Of a stretch of DNA of 50,573 nucleotides, positions 8,117 through 16,896 are shown piece after piece. This DNA comes from Bacteroidales bacterium (lineage in GTDB: Bacteria; Bacteroidota; Bacteroidia; Bacteroidales; VadinHA17). Below the pieces are notes generated by a model that saw nothing but the letters and a program-made list of their open reading frames with translations, did not search any database and was not told where the DNA came from. The stretch is taken from positions 1 through 50,573 of the forward strand of contig PMIJ01000135.1 of assembly GCA_003157015.1 (NCBI GenBank). Direction: 5' to 3'. The first letter of the stretch is position 1; each line of letters begins with the position of its first letter. The translations under genes were made by a program, and so were the position numbers.

Positions 8117-8124
8117 TAATTTTG
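8117..8124 (+). promoter_or_regulatory. Candidate -7 box (TAATTTTG) for the nuo operon
   Basis: TAATTTTG matches TAnnTTTG exactly and would give a start near 8131 with a leader of about 27 bases before nuoA. It follows an A-rich tract (8105-8114). No -33 TTTG at the usual distance, which fits an activator-dependent promoter. Confidence 0.5.
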
Positions 8125-8157
8125 TGCGGCTTAAACCTAATCTAATTCTGTATTTCT

Positions 8158-8508
8158 ATGAATAATGAATGGTTAATTCTTTTTTTCTTAGTTGGAGCAA
8201 GCTTTGTAGGATTAGTTCTGATCTTCTCTGGAATAGTAGCTCCCAAATCAACAAATCCTCAGAAATTTGAACCATATGAATGTGGCATCCCTACCGAGGG
8301 CGTTACATGGTTGCAATTTAATGTAGGTTATTATCTTTTTGCCATACTCTTTCTCGTTTTTGATGTTGAAACAGTCCTTGTATTTCCCTGGGCTGTAGTA
8401 ATGAAAGAAACCGGGATGGCTGCATTTGTCGAAATATTAATATTCTTTTTTATACTGGGCCTTGGATTACTCTATGCCTGGAAAAAACATGCTCTTATAT
8501 GGGAATAA
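8158..8508 (+). CDS. nuoA: NADH-quinone oxidoreductase subunit A
   Basis: NuoA is a small membrane subunit of complex I at the junction with the peripheral arm. The 116 residues contain three hydrophobic segments (~5-27, ~60-80, ~87-108) and the family loop [17 protein letters not shown] with its conserved cysteine, followed by FDVETV. It is the first gene of the 11-gene nuo operon, and its end overlaps nuoB by ten bases in another frame. It diverges from hdrC across a shared regulatory spacer. Confidence 0.95.
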   Translation: MNNEWLILFFLVGASFVGLVLIFSGIVAPKSTNPQKFEPYECGIPTEGVTWLQFNVGYYLFAILFLVFDVETVLVFPWAVVMKETGMAAFVEILIFFFILGLGLLYAWKKHALIWE

Positions 8509-9059
8509 AAGGAATGAAGAGGGAAGATTTTGGGGATAATGAAAGCCTTGATCTTCTTAATGAATCCGGCACCAATATTCTGCTTACAACAATTGATGAC
8601 GTAATAAACTGGGGAAGAAAGAATTCTCTGTGGCCACTTACTTTTGCAACAAGATGTTGTGGTATTGAGATGATGGCTGCAGGTGCTGCACGACACGACT
8701 TCGCCAGATTCGGGATGGAAGTATACAGAGCCAGCCCGCGGCAGGCAGATGTTATTGTTGTGGCAGGAACCATTGTTCATAAAATGGCCCCTGTATTGAA
8801 ACGTTTGTACGATGAGATGTCTGAGCCGAAGTATGTTGTCGCAATGGGTGCATGTGCAATTTCAGGCGGACCATTTTTCCTTAATTCATACAGTGTTGTA
8901 AAAGGAGTCGAGCATGTGATCCCAGTGGATGTTTATGTACCCGGTTGCCCCCCAAGGCCAGAGGCATTATTGTACGGAATGCTTCAGTTACAGCGCCTGA
9001 TTGAAACGCAGACCATTAAATCAAGGAAAGCAAGAAACATATCTCACGATTATAAATAA
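8499..9059 (+). CDS. nuoB: NADH-quinone oxidoreductase subunit B
   Basis: NuoB holds the terminal N2 [4Fe-4S] cluster that passes electrons to quinone. All four ligands are visible: the adjacent pair C53-C54 ([10 protein letters not shown]), C119 (GACA) and C150 ([12 protein letters not shown]). The 186-residue protein is complete. Its ATG lies inside the end of nuoA. Internal in-frame ATGs exist, but the first fits the family best. No sign of change in the quinone-proximal motifs. Confidence 0.96.
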   Translation: MGIKGMKREDFGDNESLDLLNESGTNILLTTIDDVINWGRKNSLWPLTFATRCCGIEMMAAGAARHDFARFGMEVYRASPRQADVIVVAGTIVHKMAPVLKRLYDEMSEPKYVVAMGACAISGGPFFLNSYSVVKGVEHVIPVDVYVPGCPPRPEALLYGMLQLQRLIETQTIKSRKARNISHDYK

Positions 9060-9090
9060 TGCCCGGTAAATTCCGGAAATCTTATTATCA

Positions 9091-9546
9091 ATGGATAAAA
9101 TACAACTTGGAGAATTTATTAAATCGATTGCCGGTGACGCAGAAATCAGGGATGGTAAGCAATATCTCGAAATAATGGTTCCTCCTTCATCGCTATATAA
9201 GCTGGCAAGGCAATTAAAAGAAAATGCAGATACGCAATTTGATTTTCTTTTTTGTCTTACCGGAGTCGATTGGGGACCTGATCTTGGAGTTATTTATCAT
9301 ATGAGGTCGACAATATATAATCATACTGTGGTTCTTAAAACCCGTACTTCTGACAGAGAGAATCCAATACTTGATTCAGTTACAGATATATGGCAGACAG
9401 CTGAATTCCATGAAAGGGAAGCATATGACCTGCTGGGTATTAAATTTAAAAATCATCCTGACCTTCGCAGACTATTCCTCGACAAATCATGGGGTTTCCC
9501 CTTGAGGAAGGACTATGTTGATGATATAAATATCGTTACAAAGTAA
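9091..9546 (+). CDS. nuoC: NADH-quinone oxidoreductase subunit C
   Basis: NuoC is a peripheral-arm scaffold subunit next to NuoD. The 151-residue protein ends with the family signature: HEREAYDLLGI, then HPDLRRLFL and PLRKDYV. nuoC and nuoD are separate genes here, unlike the nuoCD fusions of enterobacteria and some other Bacteroidota. Spacing to nuoD is three bases. No cofactor site is expected. Confidence 0.95.
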   Translation: MDKIQLGEFIKSIAGDAEIRDGKQYLEIMVPPSSLYKLARQLKENADTQFDFLFCLTGVDWGPDLGVIYHMRSTIYNHTVVLKTRTSDRENPILDSVTDIWQTAEFHEREAYDLLGIKFKNHPDLRRLFLDKSWGFPLRKDYVDDINIVTK

Positions 9547-9549
9547 TTT

Positions 9550-10674
9550 ATGGAAGAAAAGTCAATAATCACCACTCCTGACGAATTACAGGAATACTTT
9601 ATCAATATGGGACCTCAGCATCCTTCAACTCACGGAGTGCTGAGGCTTTTGGTTTCGCTTAAAGGTGAAATGGTCAGGAACATTCAGCCTCATGTAGGGT
9701 ACATCCACAGCGGTATAGAAAAGATGTGCGAAAGCCTGACCTACCCGCAGATTATACATCTTACCGACAGGATGGATTATATTTCTGCTCATATAAACAA
9801 TGAGGCAGTATGCCTGAATGTTGAGAAAGCTCTTGAGATAGATATTCCTGACAGGATCAAGGTTATACGTACCATAATGTCTGAACTTACCCGATTACAG
9901 TCACATCAGCTCTGGTGGGCATGTTTCGGCATGGATCTTGGCGGGCTTACCTGCTTCTTTTATGGGCTCCGGGACAGGGAAAAGATATTAGATATTTTTG
10001 AGGAGACTTGCGGAGGCCGTATGATAGTGAGCTATAACTGTCCGGGTGGATTAATGTATGATATTCATCCCAATTTTCAGAAAAGAGTCAAAGATTTCAT
10101 AAAGTATTTCAGGAAAATATTACCCGAATATGATCAGTTACTGACCGGTAACGTGATTTTTCACGAAAGAAGCAAAGGGATAGGAATACTTACAAAGGAA
10201 GATGCAATCTCTTATGGTGTTACAGGTCCGACCGGCAGGGCTTCAGGTTTTTCGTGCGATGTAAGAAAACATGAACCATATAGCGCATATGACAGGGTGG
10301 AGTTCAAGGAGATCCTGTTGACAGAAGGCGATACTTTCAGCAGATATGTTGCCCGTATAGAAGAGATGTGGGAATCTATGAAAATAATTGAGCAACTGAT
10401 AGATAATATTCCTGAAGGACCTTATGCAGTAAAAATGAAGCCAATTATAAAACTGCCCGAAGGTGAATACTATCAGAGAGTTGAAACTGCACGTGGGGAG
10501 TTGGGAGTATTTATAATCAGCGACGGTAACAAGAATCCGTACCGTGTAAAATTCAGATCTCCTAATTTTTCAAATCTTTCGGTTCTGAACCACATAGCGA
10601 GCGGTTTTAAAATAGCTGACCTTGTGGCTATTGGTGGTTCGTTGGATTTGATAATTCCGGATATTGACAGGTGA
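9550..10674 (+). CDS. nuoD: NADH-quinone oxidoreductase subunit D
   Basis: NuoD is the 49-kDa subunit that, with NuoB, forms the quinone-reducing site. Motifs seen: MGPQHPSTHGVLRL near residue 19 with the conserved His pair, then HIGYIHSGIEK-like HVGYIHSGIEK and the C-terminal KFRSPNFSNL and GSLDLIIPDIDR. Length is 374 residues. The gene ends 122 bases before nuoH, and the gap contains a G-rich hairpin, the only sizeable break in the first half of the operon. Confidence 0.96.
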   Translation: MEEKSIITTPDELQEYFINMGPQHPSTHGVLRLLVSLKGEMVRNIQPHVGYIHSGIEKMCESLTYPQIIHLTDRMDYISAHINNEAVCLNVEKALEIDIPDRIKVIRTIMSELTRLQSHQLWWACFGMDLGGLTCFFYGLRDREKILDIFEETCGGRMIVSYNCPGGLMYDIHPNFQKRVKDFIKYFRKILPEYDQLLTGNVIFHERSKGIGILTKEDAISYGVTGPTGRASGFSCDVRKHEPYSAYDRVEFKEILLTEGDTFSRYVARIEEMWESMKIIEQLIDNIPEGPYAVKMKPIIKLPEGEYYQRVETARGELGVFIISDGNKNPYRVKFRSPNFSNLSVLNHIASGFKIADLVAIGGSLDLIIPDIDR

Positions 10675-10713
10675 GATCCCCCGCCCCCCATGAGGAGGTT
10701 GATGTTTTACAAG

Positions 10714-10729
10714 TCCCCCCGTGGGGGGA
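10714..10729. repeat. C6-GT-G6 palindrome in a G/C-rich intergenic element
   Basis: TCCCCCCGTGGGGGGA forms a 7-bp stem with a GT loop, followed on the + strand by TTTAGGGGGTAAAA; another C-run (10683-10689) and GAGGAGG lie upstream. The composition contrasts with the AT-rich surroundings. Elements of the form CCCCCC...GGGGGGATTTAGGGGG are dispersed in many Bacteroidota genomes (recollection). It lies between nuoD and nuoH and could affect readthrough or mRNA processing. Confidence 0.65.
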
Positions 10730-10796
10730 TTTAGGGGGTAAAAATTAAGGAGGAAACAAAAACGATAATCGCAAAACAAGAAATGTAAAACAGTAA

Positions 10797-11951
10797 ATGA
10801 AAAATCAATTTATGCTACCTGACATTGTCACAGTAAATAATTCCCCTTCGCTTTCAGTCCCATGGTGGAAAGTCATTTATGATTTTTCCGCCCTGACAAA
10901 ATGGGTCGATACCAGCCTTCATGGTTCTATGTCATCTTTTTGGGCTACAATCACAGAAATGTTGATTATTGGGGTATTAATCCTTCTGTTTTATGCTCTT
11001 GTCGGACTGTTTCTTGTTTACGCTGAAAGAAAAGTTTGTGCCTTTATGCAGAACAGACTTGGGCCGAACAGAGTAGGCCCTTTCGGGATTTTCCAGACGA
11101 TAGCCGACCTTTTCAAACTGCTGTTCAAAGAGCTTATTCCGATAAAGAATGCCGATGGTTTCCTTTTTAACCTCGCACCTTTCATTGTTATTATTGCTTC
11201 GTTTATGGCCATAGCAGCCATTCCTTTTGCAAAGGGGTTGCACGCAATTGATCTTAATATAGGTGTATTGTATGTTATGGCTGTTTCAGCCATGGGAGTT
11301 ATCGGAGTGCTTCTGGCCGGCTGGTCAAGCAATAATAAATATTCGCTTATCGGAGCAATGCGAAGTGGAGCACAGATCGTAAGTTATGAATTATCAGTTG
11401 GCCTGGCCCTGATTACAGTAGTTATACTTGCCGGTTCAATGCAATTATCAGTAATTGTTGAAGCTCAGAGAGATGGCTGGTTTATTTTTAAAGGTCACAT
11501 ACCAGCATTTATAGCTTTCATAATTTTCCTTATTTCAAGTACTGCCGAAACAAACAGAGGCCCGTTTGACCTTGCAGAAGCTGAATCAGAACTGACTGCA
11601 GGCTATCATACAGAATATTCCGGTATAAAATTCGCTTTCTTCTTCCTTGCAGAATATATCAACATGTTTATTGTCGCGTCAATTGCTGCAACTGTCTTTC
11701 TCGGGGGCTGGATGCCATTTCATGTTGGTAGCTGGGAAGGTTTTAACCATATAATGGATTTTGTTCCGCCTTTTATATGGTATATAGGCAAGACATTTTT
11801 TGTAATCTTCCTGATGATGTGGTTCAAATGGACATTTCCAAGATTGAGAATTGACCAGTTGCTTACCCTGGAATGGAAATACCTGTTGCCAATCAATCTT
11901 GTTAATGTATTGATAATGGCCTTTGTAGTGCTGATGGGCTGGCATTTTTAA
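10797..11951 (+). CDS. nuoH: NADH-quinone oxidoreductase subunit H
   Basis: NuoH is the membrane subunit lining the quinone chamber and the start of the proton path. The 384-residue polytopic protein shows the family motifs [41 protein letters not shown] and the C-terminal [11 protein letters not shown]. About 60 residues precede the first conserved helix, which is longer than in Escherichia coli. The ATG at 10797 follows AAACAGTA with no Shine-Dalgarno, although an AGGAGG sits at 10749-10754, too far upstream for this ATG. Confidence 0.95.
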   Translation: MKNQFMLPDIVTVNNSPSLSVPWWKVIYDFSALTKWVDTSLHGSMSSFWATITEMLIIGVLILLFYALVGLFLVYAERKVCAFMQNRLGPNRVGPFGIFQTIADLFKLLFKELIPIKNADGFLFNLAPFIVIIASFMAIAAIPFAKGLHAIDLNIGVLYVMAVSAMGVIGVLLAGWSSNNKYSLIGAMRSGAQIVSYELSVGLALITVVILAGSMQLSVIVEAQRDGWFIFKGHIPAFIAFIIFLISSTAETNRGPFDLAEAESELTAGYHTEYSGIKFAFFFLAEYINMFIVASIAATVFLGGWMPFHVGSWEGFNHIMDFVPPFIWYIGKTFFVIFLMMWFKWTFPRLRIDQLLTLEWKYLLPINLVNVLIMAFVVLMGWHF

Positions 11952-11981
11952 ACGTATATATTTATTAATATTTATCTCTGA

Positions 11982-12461
11982 ATGAGAAGCATAATAAATT
12001 ATCTGAAGGAAATATTTTTAGGTGTATGGTCGCTTCTGAAAGGAATGAAAGTTACCGGGTCATACTTTTTCAGGCCAGGGACCATCGTGACTCAAAAGTA
12101 TCCTTCTAACCGGAAAACCCTTGTAATGTTCGAACGTTTCAAAGGGGAAGTTGTTATGCCACACAATGAAAAAAATGAGCATAAATGCACAGGGTGCGGC
12201 ATATGCGAATTGAATTGTCCCAACGGCACCATTGAAGTGATCTCTAAGACAATTATTACAGAGGATGGAAAAAAGAAAAGAGCTATCGACAAACATATAT
12301 ACAGGTTGAGTATGTGTACTTTTTGTGCCTTATGTGTTAAGACATGTCCTTCAAATGCTCTTGCCTTTTCCCAGAAATTTGAACATGCTGTCTTTAACAG
12401 GGCGCTTCTTATTAAAACATTAAATAAACCAGGTTCACAATTAATGAAAGGAGTTGAGTGA
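11982..12461 (+). CDS. nuoI: NADH-quinone oxidoreductase subunit I
   Basis: NuoI carries clusters N6a and N6b, connecting the peripheral electron chain to NuoB. Two 4Fe-4S motifs are visible, CTGCGICELNCP and CTFCALCVKTCP. Length is 159 residues. In 11-subunit complexes lacking NuoEFG, NuoI is the likely point where a soluble donor such as ferredoxin delivers electrons (established for related complexes, inferred here). Its stop overlaps the nuoJ start. Confidence 0.95.
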   Translation: MRSIINYLKEIFLGVWSLLKGMKVTGSYFFRPGTIVTQKYPSNRKTLVMFERFKGEVVMPHNEKNEHKCTGCGICELNCPNGTIEVISKTIITEDGKKKRAIDKHIYRLSMCTFCALCVKTCPSNALAFSQKFEHAVFNRALLIKTLNKPGSQLMKGVE

Positions 12462-13000
12462 TGATGGCCCCTATTTTGTTTATAATTTTTTCGGCGATGA
12501 TTGTTGTCTTTTCTATATTGACAGTCACGAGTCGCAAAATACTCAGAGCTGCAGTATTCCTCTTGTTTGTTCTGGTTTCAACGTCAGGACTATATTTCAT
12601 GCTGAACTATCAGTTCCTTGCAGCAGTCCAGCTTACACTTTATGCCGGCGGGATCGTTGTCCTGATAATCTTTTCAATTCTTCTTACCAGTCATATAAGT
12701 CAGAAGTTCGAATTTTCAGGGTGGAAAAAAAATATGTTCTCTGCAATAGCCGCCGCCACAGGAGCTATACTTTCAATTATAACAATACTCGATTATAAAT
12801 TTGCAGCAACCACCGAGGCAGCTAAGGAGGTAGACATGAGACTGATAGGAAAAAGCCTTTTGTCGGTCGATTATGACGGTTATGTGCTTCCATTCGAAGT
12901 GATTTCGGTATTGCTTCTGGCAGCCATGGTTGCGGCTATTGTTGTCGCAAAGAAAGGAACCCCAAAAATAATAGATTTACCAAAACAAAATCAGGAATAA
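12461..13000 (+). CDS. nuoJ: NADH-quinone oxidoreductase subunit J
   Basis: NuoJ is a membrane subunit with five helices. The 179 residues include the signature hydrophobic segment with LYAGGIVVLIIFSILL. The ATG at 12461 shares one base with the nuoI stop (TGATG). A GTG three bases earlier and another ATG three bases later are also possible. It is followed one base later by nuoK. No anomalies. Confidence 0.92.
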   Translation: MMAPILFIIFSAMIVVFSILTVTSRKILRAAVFLLFVLVSTSGLYFMLNYQFLAAVQLTLYAGGIVVLIIFSILLTSHISQKFEFSGWKKNMFSAIAAATGAILSIITILDYKFAATTEAAKEVDMRLIGKSLLSVDYDGYVLPFEVISVLLLAAMVAAIVVAKKGTPKIIDLPKQNQE

Positions 13001-13001
13001 T

Positions 13002-13319
13002 ATGAACTCAGGAATACCGGTACAGTACTTCTTAATCCTTGCAACAGTAATGTTCTTCACAGGAGTCTATGGCTTCCTTACACGACGGAACCTGATCACT
13101 ATATTAATGTCGGTGGAACTGATTTTAAATTCTGTGAATATAAATTTCATGGCCTTTAACAGGTATCTGTATCCACATAAGCTTGAAGGCATGTTTTTCA
13201 GCCTGTTTATTATTGCCGTCGCTGCTTCGGAGGCTGCAGTTGCTATTGCAATAATAATCAATATCTATAGGCGGTTCACAACGATAAATGTGGAAGACGT
13301 TGACGAAATGAAATACTAA
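13002..13319 (+). CDS. nuoK: NADH-quinone oxidoreductase subunit K
   Basis: NuoK is a three-helix membrane subunit in the proton-transfer path. The 105-residue protein has the conserved membrane glutamates: E in MSVELILNSVN and E in AASEAAVAIAI. Typical length and topology. It is followed by an 86-base gap holding a period-8 repeat array before nuoL. Confidence 0.95.
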   Translation: MNSGIPVQYFLILATVMFFTGVYGFLTRRNLITILMSVELILNSVNINFMAFNRYLYPHKLEGMFFSLFIIAVAASEAAVAIAIIINIYRRFTTINVEDVDEMKY

Positions 13320-13343
13320 CAGATAGACGATCAGTAAAAAGAT

Positions 13344-13399
13344 AACAACTAAAAAACTTACAACTTTACATCGAAACAACTTTGCAACTTTAGGAACCT
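13344..13399. repeat. Period-8 quasi-tandem array (consensus ACAACTTT)
   Basis: Seven consecutive 8-base units align without gaps between nuoK and nuoL. The most similar are ACAACTTT (13360 and 13376) and GCAACTTT (13384); the first and fourth are more diverged. It fills most of the spacer, contains no gene, and ends 6 bases before the nuoL ATG. Confidence 0.75.
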
Positions 13400-13405
13400 C
13401 TCAAT

Positions 13406-15325
13406 ATGATAAATTTCAATTATACAATCTGGATTCTTCTCCTGCCCTTTCTGATGTTTATACTACTGGGACTGGCGGGTCATAAGTATTTTCCGAAGCT
13501 CTCAGGTATATTGGGAACGTGCGGACTGGCGATCATTACAGTGCTGTCATATATTACAGCCTATAATTATTTTTTTACAGGTGAAAAGTTAGATGGGGCA
13601 TTTCAGAAAATCACAGCTTTCAATTTCATATGGCTTCAATTTACTGATAAGCTGCATATAGATATTGGAGGATTGCTTGACCCGATTTCGGTTATGATGC
13701 TGGTGGTTATAACTACAGTTTCATTTATGGTGCACATCTACAGCCTTGGATACATGAAAGGTGAAAAAGGGTACGAACGTTTCTTTTCTTTTCTTTCTTT
13801 GTTCACTTTTTCGATGCTGGGATTGGTTCTGGCGACAAATATATTCCAGATGTATATCTTTTGGGAACTTGTAGGAGTATCTTCTTTCCTGCTTATTGGA
13901 TTCTATTATCAGAAACCATCAGCTGTAAGAGCCTCAAATAAGGCGTTCATCGTTACACGCTTTGCAGATCTGGGATTTCTGATTGGTATTCTTATTTTAT
14001 CATTTAATACAAAGACATTCGATTTTATTTCACTTACTGATCCTGCAGGATCAGCTATAACCCAGGGGACTGGCATAGGCTTCCTCGGCCTTTCAGTAAT
14101 GACCTGGTCGATGATCTTTGTGTTTATGGGAGGTGTGGGAAAATCGGCAATGTTCCCGTTCCACATCTGGCTTCCAGATGCCATGGAGGGTCCTACTCCG
14201 GTTTCGGCCCTCATCCATGCTGCTACAATGGTTGTTGCCGGTGTGTATCTTGTCGCCAGAATGTTTCCTATTTATGCATTATCAGCACCAGTGGCCCTTA
14301 ATGTGGTTGCCTATGTCGGAGCATTTTCATCTCTTTTTGCTGCAATCATCGCATGTACTCAAACGGATATAAAAAGGGTCCTGGCCTATTCCACAATGTC
14401 GCAGATAGGATATATGATGCTTGCGCTCGGCGTTGCAGGTTATGGAGGGCAGGAAGGATTGGGATATATGGCATCTATGTTCCATCTCTTCACCCATGCA
14501 ATGTTCAAAGCGTTGTTATTTCTCGGAGCAGGCGCAATTATTCATGCCGTTCACAGTAATTATATGACCGACATGGGCGGGCTACGCAAATATCTGCCCA
14601 TAACTCATATTACCTTTTTAATAGCGTGCCTGACTATTGCCGGAATACCTCCTTTTTCAGGCTTTTTCAGCAAAGACGAAATACTCGCAGCAGCTTTTCA
14701 CAGCAATAAATTCCTGTTCGCAGTTGAATATGCTGTTGCAGGTATTACTGCATTTTACATGTTCAGACTTTACTTCAGTATTTTCTGGGGAAAAGATACC
14801 CATTATCAACATGAACCGCATGAAGCTCCTGCAACAATGACAATTCCATTAATTATTCTTGCCATTGGAGCAGCAGTCTCAGGTTTTATTCCCTTTAATA
14901 AACTGGTTACTTCAGATGGCAAAATCCTGGAAAGTGAAATTGAACTGATGATAGCAATCCCTTCAGTAATAATCGGACTTCTCGGGATAGGGATAGCATA
15001 CATAATGTACCGTAAGGAGAGCGCAATACCTGACAGGCTTGTCTCAATATTTAAATTTAGCTATAAGTGGGCCTACAATAAGTTCTATATGGATGAACTA
15101 TGGCTGTTTGTTACAAAAAAGATAATCTTCAGATATATATCGGACCCGGTCGCATGGTTCGATCGCCATGTTGTTGATGCCACAATGAATAGTATAGCAA
15201 ACCTGACTCAAAATGTCTCCTTCAGGATAAGAGAATATCAATCGGGCCAGTTGCAGAAATATGCTTTTGTATTTGTAACCGGGGCAATCATGCTGGCAAT
15301 ATTATTTATTTACCTGTGGAAATAA
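13406..15325 (+). CDS. nuoL: NADH-quinone oxidoreductase subunit L
   Basis: NuoL is the distal antiporter-like proton pump of complex I. The 639-residue polytopic protein shows the Proton_antipo_N/Proton_antipo_M signature: GKSAMFPFHIWLPDAMEGPT, the HAATMVVAGVYL helix, TQTDIKRVLAYSTMSQIGYM and FLIACLTIAGIPPFSGFFSKDEIL. The C-terminus includes the long lateral-helix region and an additional final helix (VFVTGAIMLAILFIYLW). Full length, with the conserved Lys and Glu residues of the antiporter fold present. Confidence 0.96.
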   Translation: MINFNYTIWILLLPFLMFILLGLAGHKYFPKLSGILGTCGLAIITVLSYITAYNYFFTGEKLDGAFQKITAFNFIWLQFTDKLHIDIGGLLDPISVMMLVVITTVSFMVHIYSLGYMKGEKGYERFFSFLSLFTFSMLGLVLATNIFQMYIFWELVGVSSFLLIGFYYQKPSAVRASNKAFIVTRFADLGFLIGILILSFNTKTFDFISLTDPAGSAITQGTGIGFLGLSVMTWSMIFVFMGGVGKSAMFPFHIWLPDAMEGPTPVSALIHAATMVVAGVYLVARMFPIYALSAPVALNVVAYVGAFSSLFAAIIACTQTDIKRVLAYSTMSQIGYMMLALGVAGYGGQEGLGYMASMFHLFTHAMFKALLFLGAGAIIHAVHSNYMTDMGGLRKYLPITHITFLIACLTIAGIPPFSGFFSKDEILAAAFHSNKFLFAVEYAVAGITAFYMFRLYFSIFWGKDTHYQHEPHEAPATMTIPLIILAIGAAVSGFIPFNKLVTSDGKILESEIELMIAIPSVIIGLLGIGIAYIMYRKESAIPDRLVSIFKFSYKWAYNKFYMDELWLFVTKKIIFRYISDPVAWFDRHVVDATMNSIANLTQNVSFRIREYQSGQLQKYAFVFVTGAIMLAILFIYLWK

Positions 15326-15353
15326 CTGATTATTTAGAAAAAGACTTTTAATT

Positions 15354-16859
15354 ATGGATATTTTATCTCTGTTTGTAGTAATTCCGGTCTTAACAATCAC
15401 TGCAATCCTGCTATTAAAAGACACAAAGCAGGTTCGCATGGTTTCAGCCTTTGGGATGGGGCTGCAATTGTTGATGGCGGCCAGTCTTGTATTCCTCTAT
15501 CTTTCCGCCCGTCATGCGGGGAATACTGATGAAATGTTGTTTGTTAAAGATCATTTATGGTTTAAAAGTCTCAATATTCATTATACTGTAGGTGTCGACG
15601 GCATATCCGTCGCAATGATCTCACTGACCTCACTGGTAGTATTTGCAGGGATCTTTGCTTCGTGGGAAGTAGAGTTTCTCAGGAAAGAATTTTTTGTTTC
15701 CCTGATTCTGTTGGCTACAGGGGTTTTCGGATTTTTTATCTCTATCGATCTCTTTACCATGTTCCTGTTTTATGAACTTGCAGTTATACCAATGTATCTG
15801 TTGATTGGAATTTGGGGCACCGGTCCGAAAGAATATTCAGCAATGAAACTGACCCTAATGCTTATGGGTGGATCAGCGCTGCTTCTTGTTGGCTTGCTTG
15901 GAATATACTTTAATTCCTCTCCTGATAGAAGTCGACTCACATTCAACATACTGGAGATCTCAAAAATTATCATTCCGCTGCCGGCCCAGAGATTATTTTT
16001 CCCCCTCACATTTATAGGATTCGGAGTTCTCGGAGCATTGTTCCCATTTCATACCTGGTCACCCGACGGGCATGCCTCCGCGCCCACTGCGGTTTCTATG
16101 TTGCATGCAGGCGTTCTGATGAAACTGGGAGGTTATGGGGCATTCAGGGTAGCTATTTTCCTTATGCCTCAGGCAGCTCATGAACTTTCCTGGATATTTA
16201 TTATACTTACCTCGATCAGTGTCGTTTATGGAGCTTTTGGAGCAATTGCCCAGAAAGATCTTAAATATATCAATGCATACTCCTCAGTAAGCCACTGCGG
16301 GCTAGTGCTTTTTGCCGTGCTGATGATGAATCAGACAGCAATGAACGGAGCAATAATTCAGATGATCTCGCATGGCTTAATGACAGCCTTGTTCTTTGCT
16401 CTGATAGGGATGCTCTATGGGCGCACTCATACCAGGATGATAAATGAAATGGGCGGATTGATGAAGATTATTCCATTCCTTTCGGTTTGTTATGTTATTG
16501 CTGGTCTGGCTTCACTTGGATTACCGGGCCTCAGTGGTTTCGTTGCTGAAATGACAATTTTTGTCGGAGCTTTCCAGCATCCTGAGCTCTTCTTCCGGAT
16601 CGTCACAGTACTTGTGGTATCCTCCATTGTAATTACCGCAGTGTATATCCTGAGAGTGATTGCAATTTTGTTACTTGGCCCAACTACAAATGAGCATTTT
16701 GAACATCTGCCTGATGCAAAATGGTTCGAAAAGATTTCAGTTGTTACACTTATAGGGTCTGTTGCTGCAATTGGATTGGCACCATTCTGGCTTTCAACCA
16801 TGATTGGAGCCAGCCTGCATCCTATTATCGAGAAGATTTTAGCGCTTAACCCGTTTTGA
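15354..16859 (+). CDS. nuoM: NADH-quinone oxidoreductase subunit M
   Basis: NuoM is the second antiporter-like pump subunit. Motifs seen: VGVDGISVAMISLTSL near residue 79, FYELAVIPMYLLIGIWG, FPFHTWSPDGHASAPTAVSM, and DLKYINAYSSVSHCG. The 501-residue protein is complete and entirely membrane-embedded. It begins 28 bases after nuoL. The WSPDGHA version replaces the more common WLPDAH; the family tolerates this variation. Confidence 0.96.
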   Translation: MDILSLFVVIPVLTITAILLLKDTKQVRMVSAFGMGLQLLMAASLVFLYLSARHAGNTDEMLFVKDHLWFKSLNIHYTVGVDGISVAMISLTSLVVFAGIFASWEVEFLRKEFFVSLILLATGVFGFFISIDLFTMFLFYELAVIPMYLLIGIWGTGPKEYSAMKLTLMLMGGSALLLVGLLGIYFNSSPDRSRLTFNILEISKIIIPLPAQRLFFPLTFIGFGVLGALFPFHTWSPDGHASAPTAVSMLHAGVLMKLGGYGAFRVAIFLMPQAAHELSWIFIILTSISVVYGAFGAIAQKDLKYINAYSSVSHCGLVLFAVLMMNQTAMNGAIIQMISHGLMTALFFALIGMLYGRTHTRMINEMGGLMKIIPFLSVCYVIAGLASLGLPGLSGFVAEMTIFVGAFQHPELFFRIVTVLVVSSIVITAVYILRVIAILLLGPTTNEHFEHLPDAKWFEKISVVTLIGSVAAIGLAPFWLSTMIGASLHPIIEKILALNPF

Positions 16860-16896
16860 TTTGGCTATTTATAAACGCTTTGCATAAAATTATGAT

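Noticed and set aside
7869..8157. tRNA or riboswitch in the hdrC-nuoA spacer
   Set aside because: No cloverleaf or known aptamer pattern was found; promoter elements and the palindrome explain what is visible.
12454..12798. 114-codon frame overlapping nuoJ in another frame
   Set aside because: nuoJ in the main frame is fully supported; the other frame has no domain and odd composition.
13344..13399. Period-8 array considered as a CRISPR array
   Set aside because: Units are contiguous, far too short and without spacers, and no cas gene is present.
16490..16801. Antisense open frame within nuoM, and similar frames within nuoL and nuoN
   Set aside because: Membrane-protein genes often leave open antisense frames; composition is rich in Ser/Thr/Ile from complementary codons and no family resemblance is visible.
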